Source: Bacteroidales bacterium (lineage in GTDB: Bacteria > Bacteroidota > Bacteroidia > Bacteroidales > Muribaculaceae). Taken from it: a DNA stretch of 63,248 nucleotides. Each line of letters begins with the position of its first letter. The stretch's first letter is position 1. A program made the position numbers and the translations under genes. Below are positions 35,121-44,292 of this stretch, one piece after another. A model generated the notes under the pieces. The model was not told the DNA's origin. It searched no databases and saw only the letters and a program-made list of their open reading frames with translations. Location of the stretch: NCBI GenBank assembly GCA_019416425.1, contig DXXK01000022.1, forward strand, positions 1 to 63,248. Direction: 5' to 3'.

Positions 35121-35254
35121 AGCTTAAATTTTCAAATCAAAAAATCTGACAGCAAAAAAATGATAAAAACAGAATAGACTTCACGAGCGTTATATAGGAA
35201 AACAGAAGTTAAACAACGCTGTATGACCTACAGCAAAGCAATAAGCCAAATATT

Positions 35255-35551
35255 ATGGAAAAATTTAGCGACCTCATAGCATCGGAGAAGCCCCTGCTGG
35301 TAGATTTCTTCGCCACATGGTGCGGACCCTGCAAGATGATGCACCCGGTGCTGGAAGACCTGGCCAAGATGGTAGGCGACAACGCCCGCATCGTCAAGAT
35401 CGACATCGACAAGAATCAGGAATTGGCTAATGCCTACAACGTACGTTCAGTACCGACCCTGATGATATTCAAGGACGGCGAGCTGAAATGGCGTACATCA
35501 GGAGTGACACCCGCAGCTGCGCTTGAGGAAGAGTTGAAGAAGTACTATTAA
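35255..35551 (+). CDS. trxA: thioredoxin
   Basis: A 98-residue thioredoxin of normal length with the redox site WCGPC (Trp-22, Cys-23, Cys-26), the buried Asp of VDFFA, and the cis-Pro loop SVPTLMIF. It has no signal peptide, so it acts in the cytoplasm, reducing protein disulfides with electrons from thioredoxin reductase. It is transcribed alone, divergent from glnA, with a terminator after it. Confidence 0.96.
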   Translation: MEKFSDLIASEKPLLVDFFATWCGPCKMMHPVLEDLAKMVGDNARIVKIDIDKNQELANAYNVRSVPTLMIFKDGELKWRTSGVTPAAALEEELKKYY

Positions 35552-35588
35552 ATGACTACAGGTCTGACACAGAATGACCAATATCAAC

Positions 35589-35627
35589 GGGGAGAACGTG
35601 GCGACATGATTCTCCCCTTTCATTTTT
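35589..35627 (+). terminator. rho-independent terminator of trxA
   Basis: GGGGAGAA (35589-35596) pairs with TTCTCCCC (35610-35617), followed by a T-rich tail. Confidence 0.8.
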
Positions 35628-35736
35628 ATTACCGCTTGCATCAGTCATTGAATAATAAACCCTATCCATCTACGCTAATCTAAATAGATGATCGGTTATC
35701 GCAGCTGAACGATGGCTGCGCCACTTTGGAATCACA

Positions 35737-36510
35737 ATGCTGAAAACAATGAAAAAGACTCTGTATTCCCTGATAATGCTGATGCTGTGTGGCTTGACAG
35801 CCCATGCGGCTTCGTTCAACAACGAGACCCTTCACTATGTGATCAGCTACAAGTGGGGAATGATACATAAAGATGCCGGTGACGCTACCCTGTCGTTGCG
35901 GCAGCGAGGCAACCACTATGAGGCTGTACTCGCAGCAAGGACGCGACCGTGGGCGGACAATTTCTATCAGGTACGCGACACGCTGCTGTGCACCATGAAT
36001 ACAATGAACCTGGCTCCTGTGTCATACCACAAGATCACACACGAGAAGGGGAAACACAAACGAGATGTCATAGCCTACACCCAGGCCCGCGGCATAACCA
36101 AAGGCGATGCCGTAAAGTACCGGAAAAAAGATGGTATATGGACAGCGTCAAGAAAAACGCTCACGGCATCGGGACCTGTTTTCGACATGCTTTCGATTTT
36201 CTATTATCTCCGAACCCTGGACTACGAAAAACTGTCTAAAAACCACTATGTGTATAAGGCAACCGTTTTCTCCGGCTCACGGTCGGAAACCATATCAATC
36301 CGTTGTCTTGGAAAGGAGAAGGTGAAACTACGAAACAAGTCTTCAAGAGAAGCCTATAAGATACGTTTCAATTTCACCACAGACGGTGGCAGTAAATCAA
36401 GCGACGACATGGACACCTGGATCTCAACCGACCCAAGCCACATACCCCTGTATCTGGTCGGCAAGCTGCCTGTGGGGGAAGTACGCGCCTACTTCATGGA
36501 GCGATCCTGA
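35737..36510 (+). CDS. DUF3108-like exported protein
   Basis: A 257-residue protein (253 if started at 35749, MKKTLYSL). A signal peptide ends at about AHAASF. The body is a beta-rich envelope domain with ISYKWGMIHKDAGDATLSL near the start, VYKATVFSGSRSETI, and the ending DPSHIPLYLVGKLPVGEVRAYF, the pattern of DUF3108 proteins, thought to sit in the periplasm of Bacteroidetes and Proteobacteria. Its function is not known. It converges with the PorT-like gene, with 34 bases between stops. Confidence 0.75.
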   Translation: MLKTMKKTLYSLIMLMLCGLTAHAASFNNETLHYVISYKWGMIHKDAGDATLSLRQRGNHYEAVLAARTRPWADNFYQVRDTLLCTMNTMNLAPVSYHKITHEKGKHKRDVIAYTQARGITKGDAVKYRKKDGIWTASRKTLTASGPVFDMLSIFYYLRTLDYEKLSKNHYVYKATVFSGSRSETISIRCLGKEKVKLRNKSSREAYKIRFNFTTDGGSKSSDDMDTWISTDPSHIPLYLVGKLPVGEVRAYFMERS

Positions 36511-36544
36511 ATCCTCCTACATATTTGCATATTTGCCGATATGA

Positions 36545-37219
36545 CTATTTCATACGAAACCAATATCCGGCTGATACAGACAGTGTCATCGGATTGGACG
36601 CTCCGAAATGATCCGTACGGCCCGAAGGGAGGACATTGCCAATACCGAAATAGAAACGTGCTTCAAGATAGATTGAATTCCGCGTATTTATGCCGAATTC
36701 ACCGCCAAGGCCACCGGATATGCCGTAATCCACAGCTCCTTTGGTGGAATATGTATATTGCTGCGAGGTATGGATCGGGAAACCCTGGATCGATCCAACA
36801 TTCTTATAATCGAAGTTGGACTTGACCGAATCGCCAAGCTTGAAGCTGACTGACGGTCCCAGGTTGATGAAGAACTTATGCCGGCGCCCGAAGTAGATGT
36901 GCGACATGAAGGGTATCTGGATATAGTTGATCGTACGCGAATACTCGAACGGTGCGTCGTCGAAGTTTTCCTTCCAGCCCCTCTGCTCAAAGTTTGCCTC
37001 CACAATGAAACCGAAGTGGTTTTCCTCGGTATATCTGAAATTCAGTCCGCCGTTGGCACCGAGCAGGAACGACTGCCGCACGCTGGGTGAGAAGTTCACC
37101 ATCGAAGCATCCACACCCCCATGGGCACCGATTGACATCTGCGCTTTGTAGTGTGTCTGGGCGTCGGATATCATGGCCACCAGCATTACGAACACTGCTA
37201 TAACAGAAACCCTTCTCAT
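36545..37219 (-). CDS. PorT-like outer membrane beta-barrel protein
   Basis: A 224-residue protein with a signal peptide (MRRVSVIAVFVMLVAMISDAQ) and alternating strands ending in an aromatic residue (SVSAGYWFRMK), an OMP_b-brl_2 type barrel. GIVGGLGGEFGINTR-like and LNFRYTEENHFGF segments match the PorT/outer-membrane group of Bacteroidetes. PorT in Porphyromonas belongs to type IX secretion; here only this part of such a system is seen. It overlaps the LysM gene by four bases and ends a three-gene cluster (40337 to 36545). Confidence 0.75.
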   Translation of the reverse strand: MRRVSVIAVFVMLVAMISDAQTHYKAQMSIGAHGGVDASMVNFSPSVRQSFLLGANGGLNFRYTEENHFGFIVEANFEQRGWKENFDDAPFEYSRTINYIQIPFMSHIYFGRRHKFFINLGPSVSFKLGDSVKSNFDYKNVGSIQGFPIHTSQQYTYSTKGAVDYGISGGLGGEFGINTRNSIYLEARFYFGIGNVLPSGRTDHFGASNPMTLSVSAGYWFRMK

Positions 37220-38979
37220 CTCACTGCAGTTTTTTCAACGGTCTCGTAGGGCGTGAATCGCACCACATATACCTCGCGGTTGACAGGACCCATCCACATG
37301 CTGGGACGTTCCAGTGTATAACCGTTCTGCACCATACCGTCGGGGTTGCCGAGCGAGTTCATGTCTCCGCCGTTGGCCCCCAGACCCTTGATGAAATATA
37401 AGGCCGCATCGTAACCGATTCCGGAATATACCGGGAATGTATTGGGGACATCGCCACCGAACAGCTGACGGTAGGCAATCGAGAATTCGGAATTCTGTCG
37501 GGCATCCTTGTTCATGTAGAACCTAGCGGGAATCTGAACATTGGACTTGTGAAACTTGGAGGTCAGTGTCTCATCATAAACAATCCAGTTGGGACGGCCT
37601 ATGACGGCCACGCGTGCCAGCGGTGCCTTCTCGGTGGCGTTCACCACGGCATCCAGAAATTCCGAGACATCCTGACGTCCGGTGGGATAGCTGTAAAGCA
37701 GATACTCGCCGTTGGTGCTCAACGGTTTGGTCTTCAGGTCTTCTACCGTACGCGAACGCACCAGATTTGGATTCCAGATATTCTTCAAGGATTCGGCCAA
37801 CTGGTCGTTGCGGTCCTCCTCGCCGGTGAACACCAACGAATATCCATCATAACGGTCCTTTAACCACCGGGCGATCTCATCGTTGAAGTATTCAGAAGGA
37901 GTGATCAGCTGCACAATGTAGGGATTGTCCTGATATTCGTCACTACGAACATCAAGCGTATTGACCATGGGTACTTTGCTGTTCCCGGCATACCCACCAA
38001 TCCAGGAAGGCATGTTGCTCTCGGCCGTAGAGATGATCAAACTCGGATTGAAGTCCTGGAGCGCCTCCACACATCGCTCGCCTCCGTTTGTACCGTCCAG
38101 CATCTTCAGGTTTATCTTATAGCCGCTGTTCTTCAATGTGTTCACAGCCATCAGCACTCCGCGCAATATCTCCCGGTCACGACGCGTGTTGGGCTCGACT
38201 GAGACGACCGCCAGCCTTACCTCCGGAACGGTCACACCCTCCTGAATACCATGCACATCGGCGTATATCTCACTTAAATCACGATTATCCTCTATTACCA
38301 CGTCACGCTCGACAGTGCGGCTAATCAGCATCGGTATGCCTATGTAACGGTTCTTCTTCAATTCAATACCCTTGTTGGCTTCCATCAAGGTCTCGACCGA
38401 TATATCGTTGTCTGCCGCGATTGATGTCCATGAGTCGTCCTTCCGGACTTTATACGGCTTGAAACCTTCCATGACATTCTCAGTGACCATTTTCTTCTCG
38501 ATAACCAGACCTGTTCCCGCAGCCGGTATCCGGATAGTCTCGCCGGCACAGAAATTATGTTCCGAGACACCGGGATTTGCCGTAAGTATAGCTGCAATCG
38601 ATACATTATTCGCTTTGGATACGCCGTAAAGGGTCTCGCCGGCTTTGATCTTATGATAGTTCACTCCATCGGTTCCGGTCTCTGCCACCTGAGCCTCATC
38701 GATCGGAACTCTGTTAAGTCCAGAAACTGAGTTTTCGCAAGGATAATAAATCAGCGACCCTTTACGCAGAGTAGACATCTGTGTGGGATTACACTCGCTC
38801 AGCTTCTCCTGACTCCATCCGAACTGTCGGGAAAGTCCGAACATCGTGTCTCCCTTCTTTACCTCATATACATAATACTGCTTACCATCCACAGTCACTT
38901 TGGACAATGTTGCCGCCGACAGCGTGCAGACCGTCAGGAACAGCAGGACTAATATTGCGTTGAATCTTTTCATACTCAT
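37216..38979 (-). CDS. LysM and periplasmic-binding-fold envelope protein
   Basis: A 587-residue exported protein: signal peptide, then three LysM repeats (YEVKKGDTMFGLSRQFGWS; HKIKAGETLYGVSKANNVS; YKVRKDDSWTSIAADNDIS) in the first ~210 residues, which bind peptidoglycan. The remaining ~370 residues have a type-1 periplasmic-binding-protein (LivJ-like) fold: EVRLAVVSVEPNTRRDREILRG and SLIISTAESNMPS. It probably anchors a ligand- or protein-binding domain to the cell wall. Start and stop overlap both neighbours by four bases, so CHU_C, LysM and PorT-like genes form one operon and perhaps one envelope complex. Confidence 0.85.
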   Translation of the reverse strand: MSMKRFNAILVLLFLTVCTLSAATLSKVTVDGKQYYVYEVKKGDTMFGLSRQFGWSQEKLSECNPTQMSTLRKGSLIYYPCENSVSGLNRVPIDEAQVAETGTDGVNYHKIKAGETLYGVSKANNVSIAAILTANPGVSEHNFCAGETIRIPAAGTGLVIEKKMVTENVMEGFKPYKVRKDDSWTSIAADNDISVETLMEANKGIELKKNRYIGIPMLISRTVERDVVIEDNRDLSEIYADVHGIQEGVTVPEVRLAVVSVEPNTRRDREILRGVLMAVNTLKNSGYKINLKMLDGTNGGERCVEALQDFNPSLIISTAESNMPSWIGGYAGNSKVPMVNTLDVRSDEYQDNPYIVQLITPSEYFNDEIARWLKDRYDGYSLVFTGEEDRNDQLAESLKNIWNPNLVRSRTVEDLKTKPLSTNGEYLLYSYPTGRQDVSEFLDAVVNATEKAPLARVAVIGRPNWIVYDETLTSKFHKSNVQIPARFYMNKDARQNSEFSIAYRQLFGGDVPNTFPVYSGIGYDAALYFIKGLGANGGDMNSLGNPDGMVQNGYTLERPSMWMGPVNREVYVVRFTPYETVEKTAVR

Positions 38980-40337
38980 TCAGTTTGTGTAGTCTGCGTA
39001 CCGACCCGCTTATAACTTACGATATTGATGTCGCCACCTTTCTTATATTTTTTACCATCCGACCCTCGCGCCTCCAGGACATAGTAATAGACACCTGATT
39101 TCACGGTCTTGCCTTTGTACTTGCCGTCCCACCCATCGTCGGGATTGTCGAAATAATATATCTGGTTACCGTAACGGTCGAATATCCAGCACTTGAAATC
39201 CAGAAGCGAGCGGTAACCCACTTTCCAGACATCGTTCACACCATCGCCGTTTGGAGTGAAGGCATTAGGAATCCGCAGGTCCGACGCGCCTATCGACACT
39301 GTAAATACGTCTCCATACACCTCACAGGATCCATCGGCATTGCTACCCACATACCTGATATAGAATACTCCTTCCTCCTCGAAAGTATATTCCACGTCAC
39401 GCTCATTCCATCTGTAATCTATGGTCTGGAATTCCGGGTCGTACGACATCTGCCATTCATCATGAATCACACCCTCCGTGACATATGCGTTGAAGCTGAC
39501 CACAGCCGGAGCCGAGCCTCCGAGATCACCTTCGGAATTGGCACCGTTTATGACATTCGAAGAATCGGAATCCTCGTTATTGTCGGGCAGGTTGGTCTGA
39601 GTGGCTGTTGTTATCGCATTGATGCCGTTGGGATTGATCAACGAAGAGGTGACGGATTTCTCCATCCCCCATTCTCGAAGAAAACGGTCTCCGCTGACCG
39701 TAATTTCCGTGGCACAGTACAACGGCGTCAACAACGTAACAGGATTGGTCAGATACTCCAGATTCTTGACCGCATCCTGATGTACGAATGCGGCTGACTG
39801 ATCATCCCACACCTGGGTCTGATAGGAGATCTCTATGTCACGGCTCAAGGTCTCACGCCGACCGTCGATCGTGAAATAATGAATGGCCTCGCCTGCGCCC
39901 GCAACTGACAGTTGTGTATTATCGCAGGTCTGAGGCAGCCCGGCATTGACTCCGGTGATGTCGAACATCTGTGTTGAGTAATCCACCAGCCAGATGCATG
40001 TGTTGCGTCCGTTTTCAGTAAATATATATCCTTGATTGCCCTTTGGACTGTCAACCACGTATGTATTGCCTTCGCGGGTATAGGCTACAGGCTCCGCATA
40101 TCCCCCACCCAATGTGCTGTAACAGGATATGGTCAGGTCCGACGAAGCTTCGTCTATCCGCATGGATGTCAGCTCGCCGGAACTGTAGGCCACATAGATC
40201 CTGTCAAGACCTGTATTCTTCTCAGGCATTACTTCTTGAACCTGTCTTGACTGTCCCGTAAAGCTTATGGTCATGGCGTTGGCTGCCGCGCCGAGCAGCG
40301 TGACCGTCATAACCATCATCAGTATTCTTCGAATCAT
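38976..40337 (-). CDS. gliding-motility-associated C-terminal domain (CHU_C) protein
   Basis: A 453-residue exported protein (MIRRILMMVMTVTLLGAAANA signal). The last ~85 residues form the CHU_C domain: IPNAFTPNGDGVNDVWKVGY, then FDRYGNQIYYFDNPDDGWDG and SGVYYYVLEARG. Before it is a beta-sandwich (VEYTFEEEGVFYIRYVGSNA). In many Bacteroidetes this domain is a type IX secretion signal; the PorT-like gene in the same operon agrees, but gut Bacteroidales often keep such operons without gliding. First gene of the cluster; its stop overlaps the LysM gene start. Confidence 0.85.
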   Translation of the reverse strand: MIRRILMMVMTVTLLGAAANAMTISFTGQSRQVQEVMPEKNTGLDRIYVAYSSGELTSMRIDEASSDLTISCYSTLGGGYAEPVAYTREGNTYVVDSPKGNQGYIFTENGRNTCIWLVDYSTQMFDITGVNAGLPQTCDNTQLSVAGAGEAIHYFTIDGRRETLSRDIEISYQTQVWDDQSAAFVHQDAVKNLEYLTNPVTLLTPLYCATEITVSGDRFLREWGMEKSVTSSLINPNGINAITTATQTNLPDNNEDSDSSNVINGANSEGDLGGSAPAVVSFNAYVTEGVIHDEWQMSYDPEFQTIDYRWNERDVEYTFEEEGVFYIRYVGSNADGSCEVYGDVFTVSIGASDLRIPNAFTPNGDGVNDVWKVGYRSLLDFKCWIFDRYGNQIYYFDNPDDGWDGKYKGKTVKSGVYYYVLEARGSDGKKYKKGGDINIVSYKRVGTQTTQTE

Positions 40338-40377
40338 ATAGATAAAACGTTGAAGAATCCCACCTTATTACGGCATG

Positions 40378-41571
40378 TCAGAATTTGCTGGCTCGCCGGT
40401 ACAGTATCAATCCAATCAGCAGATATACCACATTTGGTATCTCCATGGCAATGAACGGCGAAGCCATACCGGAGATGGCGAACTGGCTTGTCAGCGACGA
40501 GAACAATATGTAACTGAAACTCAGCGCCAGACCGATACCGATATTGATACCCATGCCGCCCTTGACCTTCTTGGCCGACAACGACAGACCGATCAACGTC
40601 AGGATAAAGGCTGCCGCCGTAGCGGCATATCGTTTCTCCTTCTCAATCTCAAAGGCCTTGATATTCGCCATCCCTCGTTTCTTCTGCTTGTCGATGAACT
40701 CGCTCAACTGAGGTGTGGTCAACGTCTCCTGATCATTGCGCTGGATCAGGAAGTCGCGCGGCTCGATCGGGATGACGGTGTCTTTGGTGGTTCCCTTAGT
40801 GATTTTCTCGGTCATTCCGTCGAAATCTCGTACCATCCAGTTGGAAAGTACCCAGTGGTACTGGCGCGTGGTGTCGTATTCCACCCGGTTTGCTGTCATA
40901 CGCGATACCAGTTCCTTATCCTTGAATTTATCCAAGGAGAATCTGTAACCGGTCTTGGTATCGTTCTCGAACCGGCCGATGTAGAACACCACTCCCGGCG
41001 AGGCCATCATCTGGATATCGACTCCGGTGGTCACCTGCTTGTTCTTCACATACTTGTTATAGTAATCTATACGCTTCTGGTTGGTCGGAGGTATCAGGTA
41101 GTTGCTTAGCACGAACGTAAGGCTGGCGATTACCGCCGCGCCGATCATATATGGACGCATCAGCCTGTTGAAACTGATGCCGCTTGAAAGCATCGCGATA
41201 ATTTCCGAATGGTCCGCGAGCTTGGTGGTGAAGAATATGACTGAGATGAATGTAAACAGCGGAGCCAGTTGCAGGGCGAAGTAAGGAAGAAACGACAGGA
41301 AATAGTCGAACAGAGTCTCCTTGAGCGGCGCACGCAGGAACGCGTCGAGCTTCTCTGTGATGTCGAACATGGCTATGACAGCCAGAATCAGGATTGTGGC
41401 GAAGAAGTATGTCCCTAAGAATTTCTTTAAGATATATATATCGATTATCTGCAGACCGGGCATATTGCGAAGCCACGACATGAAGTCTTTGGACTTCCCG
41501 TCGCGCTTGCGGCGTGCATTGCGGATCTTACGCAACCTCATGCCTCGTTGTATGTCTGCGATCTTAACCAT
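40378..41571 (-). CDS. LptF/LptG-family permease
   Basis: A 397-residue inner-membrane protein: after a basic N-terminus (about 45 residues longer than usual), three membrane helices (around residues 52-75, 95-115, 137-157), a ~150-residue periplasmic beta domain, then three more helices (from about 300). This is the YjgP/YjgQ layout; the family lifts lipopolysaccharide from the inner membrane to the Lpt bridge together with LptB. Whether it is LptF or LptG cannot be told. It lies 10 bases after tgt in the same direction, a frequent Bacteroidales pair. Confidence 0.88.
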   Translation of the reverse strand: MVKIADIQRGMRLRKIRNARRKRDGKSKDFMSWLRNMPGLQIIDIYILKKFLGTYFFATILILAVIAMFDITEKLDAFLRAPLKETLFDYFLSFLPYFALQLAPLFTFISVIFFTTKLADHSEIIAMLSSGISFNRLMRPYMIGAAVIASLTFVLSNYLIPPTNQKRIDYYNKYVKNKQVTTGVDIQMMASPGVVFYIGRFENDTKTGYRFSLDKFKDKELVSRMTANRVEYDTTRQYHWVLSNWMVRDFDGMTEKITKGTTKDTVIPIEPRDFLIQRNDQETLTTPQLSEFIDKQKKRGMANIKAFEIEKEKRYAATAAAFILTLIGLSLSAKKVKGGMGINIGIGLALSFSYILFSSLTSQFAISGMASPFIAMEIPNVVYLLIGLILYRRASKF

Positions 41572-41580
41572 TGATCCAAT

Positions 41581-42711
41581 CTATAATCGCCGGGTTACAT
41601 TTACCACCATTTCTTCCTTCCATGGCTTGAAGTCACCGGCCATTATATGACATCGTGCCTCGCGCACAAGCCAGAGATAGAAAGCCAGGTTATGTATCGA
41701 CGCTATCTGCATTCCAAGCAATTCATGCGCCGAGAACAGATGCCGCAGGTATGCTCGCGAGTATTCATCATCGACCACAGATGCGCCGCCAGGATCAAGC
41801 GGACCGAAATCATTCTCCCACTTCTTGTTCTTCAGGTTAATGATGCCGTTGCGTGTGAAGATCATTCCGTTACGGCCGTTGCGTGTTGGCATCACGCAGT
41901 CCATCATGTCTACGCCTCGGTCAATCGCCTCGAGTATATTGGCCGGAGTGCCGACGCCCATCAGATACCGTGGCCTGTCCTGCGGAAGAATGTCGTTGAC
42001 CACCTCGATCATCTCATACATAACTTCGGTAGGCTCCCCCACCGCCAATCCTCCAATGGCATTGCCGTCGGCTCCGAGGTCGGCGATATGCTTGGCCGCG
42101 TCTTGCCGCAGGTCCTTATACGTACATCCCTGCACAATCGGGAAATAGGCCTGTCTGTAGCCATAGAGGCCTTCGGTCTCCTTGTAGCGCTTCCAGCCGC
42201 GTTCCAGCCAACGCTGCGTCAGCCGCAACGATTTCTCGGCATAGTCGTAGTCCGCCGTTCCCGGACAGCACTCGTCCAACGCCATCATGATGTCGGCGCC
42301 GATCACGCGCTCCGTATCGACCACATTCTCGGGAGTGAACAGATGCTTGCTGCCGTCGATATGGCTTCGGAACCATACGCCCTCCTCTCGGAGCTTGCGT
42401 ATGTCGGTGAGCGAGAACACCTGGAATCCCCCCGAATCAGTCAGTATGGGACGCCTCCAGCTGTTGAACTTATGGAGTCCTCCGGCCTGACGGAGCACGT
42501 CAAGACCGGGACGGAGATACAGGTGATAGGTGTTGCCCAGAATTATTTTCGCATCGATGTCGTTCTTCAGCTCGTGCATGTGGACACCCTTGACGCTTCC
42601 CACGGTGCCTACGGGCATGAAGATAGGCGTCGGCACCTCACCGTGATCCGTCACGGCGATGCCGGCGCGTGCCGCGCTGTCGGGCGCAACAGCTTCGATC
42701 CGGAAATCCAT
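41581..42711 (-). CDS. tgt: queuine tRNA-ribosyltransferase lacking the zinc cysteines
   Basis: A 376-residue enzyme that exchanges guanine-34 in certain tRNAs for queuine or its precursor. The catalytic segments are intact: DSGGFQVFSL and MDCVMPTRNGRNG (nucleophile Asp). In the zinc region, however, the usual pattern PxCxCxxC before YSRAYLRHL reads PGGASVVDD: the three Cys positions are Gly-309, Ser-311 and Asp-314, while the fourth ligand, His (IHNL), remains. So it probably folds without zinc, or with a changed site. It is in an operon with the lptF/G gene and directly follows spt. Confidence 0.93.
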   Translation of the reverse strand: MDFRIEAVAPDSAARAGIAVTDHGEVPTPIFMPVGTVGSVKGVHMHELKNDIDAKIILGNTYHLYLRPGLDVLRQAGGLHKFNSWRRPILTDSGGFQVFSLTDIRKLREEGVWFRSHIDGSKHLFTPENVVDTERVIGADIMMALDECCPGTADYDYAEKSLRLTQRWLERGWKRYKETEGLYGYRQAYFPIVQGCTYKDLRQDAAKHIADLGADGNAIGGLAVGEPTEVMYEMIEVVNDILPQDRPRYLMGVGTPANILEAIDRGVDMMDCVMPTRNGRNGMIFTRNGIINLKNKKWENDFGPLDPGGASVVDDEYSRAYLRHLFSAHELLGMQIASIHNLAFYLWLVREARCHIMAGDFKPWKEEMVVNVTRRL

Positions 42712-42712
42712 C

Positions 42713-43939
42713 TTACTTCAGCAGACCGTTCTTCTTGAATACCTTCTCGATTGCTTCCAGCGAACGCTGTACCTGATCCACAGTGTGCGTAGCCATCAGC
42801 GAGTAGCGGATCAGAGTATCCTGTGGAGCTACAGCCGGAGTAACCACGGGGTTTACAAACACACCCTCGTCCAGAAGGTCGCGAGTCACCCGGAAAGTCT
42901 TGTAGTCATCGCGGATGAACAGGGGTATGATTGGAGTGGAGGTGTGCCCGATCTCGCAGCCCATGGCGCGGAAGTTGTCCAGTGCGTACTGTGTGATTTT
43001 CCACAGATGTTCCTGACGCTCGGGCTCTGACTCGATGATGTCCAATGCCGCGTTGACAGCAGCTGTCGACGCAGGCGTGATGGAGGCCGTGAAGATATAG
43101 GAACGCGAGTGGTGACGCAGGTAATTGGTTATCTCTTTGTCGGTAGCGATGAATCCGCCAAGCGAGGCCAGTGACTTGCTGAATGTTCCCATTATCAGGT
43201 CTACGTCATCGGTAACGCCGAAGTGGTCGCATGTCCCGCGTCCCTGGCGTCCGAACACTCCGATGCCGTGTGCCTCATCCACCATCACGGTGGCGTTGTA
43301 CTTCTTGGCAAGACGTATTATCTCAGGCAGGTTTGCCACATCTCCCTCCATGGAGAACACGCCGTCGGTAACGATCAGCTTTACCTTGTCGGGCTCACAC
43401 TTCCTCAGCTGGGCCTCAAGGCTCTCCATGTCGTTATGTTTGTACTTCAGGTAATTGGAGAACGACAGGCGTCGGCCTTCGATGATCGACGCATGGTCCT
43501 GCTCGTCCAGTATGATGTAATCCTCGCGACCGGTCAGTGTGGATACAACGCCCAGATTCACGCCGAAACCGGTGGAATATATCATTGCGTCCTCCTTGCC
43601 GACGTAATCGGCCAGACGGGCTTCCAGATCCTTGTGTATGGTCAGCGTTCCGTTCAGAAAGGGTGAGCCGGCCAGTCCGGTACCGTACTTACGGGTAGCC
43701 TCGACTGCCGCCTCAATCACCTTGGGGTGATTGGTCAGTCCCATGTAGGAATTCGACCCGAACATCAGTACCTTTTTACCGTTGATCATCACCTCGGTGT
43801 CCTGCTCGCTTGATATTGCCCGGAAATATGGGTATACACCTGCCGCTTTGGCCTTCTGAGGCGCATCATACGCGGATAACTTCTGTTGTAATGGTTTCAT
43901 TATTCGTGTAGTGTCTTTCATGATCGTCTTCGCGATCAT
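42713..43939 (-). CDS. spt: serine palmitoyltransferase (alpha-oxoamine synthase family)
   Basis: A PLP enzyme of the KBL/BioF/SPT family, 408 residues from the first ATG; starts at 43921 or at 43900 (MKPLQQKLSAYD, the usual family start) are also likely. It has MFGSNSYMGLTNHP, SPFLNGTLTIHKDLE, EQDHASIIEGRR, VMVDEAHGIGVFG and GTFSKSLASLGG with the PLP Lys. The sequence is closest in style to Bacteroides serine palmitoyltransferase, which joins serine and acyl-CoA to begin sphingolipid synthesis; BioF or KBL are less likely. A TAACTTTG box lies at 43960-43953. The first two ATGs sit in a small dyad (43920-43939). Confidence 0.85.
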   Translation of the reverse strand: MIAKTIMKDTTRIMKPLQQKLSAYDAPQKAKAAGVYPYFRAISSEQDTEVMINGKKVLMFGSNSYMGLTNHPKVIEAAVEATRKYGTGLAGSPFLNGTLTIHKDLEARLADYVGKEDAMIYSTGFGVNLGVVSTLTGREDYIILDEQDHASIIEGRRLSFSNYLKYKHNDMESLEAQLRKCEPDKVKLIVTDGVFSMEGDVANLPEIIRLAKKYNATVMVDEAHGIGVFGRQGRGTCDHFGVTDDVDLIMGTFSKSLASLGGFIATDKEITNYLRHHSRSYIFTASITPASTAAVNAALDIIESEPERQEHLWKITQYALDNFRAMGCEIGHTSTPIIPLFIRDDYKTFRVTRDLLDEGVFVNPVVTPAVAPQDTLIRYSLMATHTVDQVQRSLEAIEKVFKKNGLLK

Positions 43940-43952
43940 TCTATTTAGGATG

Positions 43953-43960
43953 CAAAGTTA
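43953..43960 (-). promoter_or_regulatory. -7 box TAACTTTG of spt
   Basis: Read on the minus strand, it lies 13 bases before the first ATG (43939). A start site about 7 bases on would leave a very short leader for that ATG and about 25-46 bases for the later ones. Confidence 0.65.
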
Positions 43961-44215
43961 CGAAATTTTGACAACGTGACAAAAATTTTATTTTCCCTGT
44001 ACGTAAAGTATCATTAAATTAAGCGATTATTTCCACTTATGTATCAAATAGCACATACAAAACACAAAAAGTAGGTATTGTATGTCATAATCATAAACAT
44101 AATTGAATTAATACCCAAAAAGTGTTAATTTGTTTTAGGTAATTCATGCATATAGCGCATTCTATTAACATTTATTTACTATTTTTTGAGTATTGTCGTG
44201 GAGGATTGTTGAATG

Positions 44216-44223
44216 TAATTTTG
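44216..44223 (+). promoter_or_regulatory. -7 box TAATTTTG of the beta-barrel/imelysin operon
   Basis: It fits TAnnTTTG, with a TTG about 20 bases upstream (44193-44195), and lies 69 bases before the ATG at 44293. Confidence 0.6.
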
Positions 44224-44292
44224 CATCGTGAAATTCAAAAGGGAGCAGGCCTCGCGACAGAAGCCGGATTGACCCTGAATAAATAAACGACA

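Larger units (their letters stand above)
43940..44292. other. AT-rich divergent intergenic region (spt / beta-barrel operon)
   Basis: This 353-base region carries the divergent promoters of spt (43960-43953) and of the beta-barrel operon (44216-44223), separated by about 250 AT-rich bases. No gene, tRNA or strong hairpin is seen in the middle part. The length and AT-richness leave room for regulators such as a Fur-like protein, but I see no clear operator. Confidence 0.6.

Noticed and set aside
41647..42738. 363-codon plus-strand open frame
   Set aside because: Antisense to tgt, which is a certain gene.
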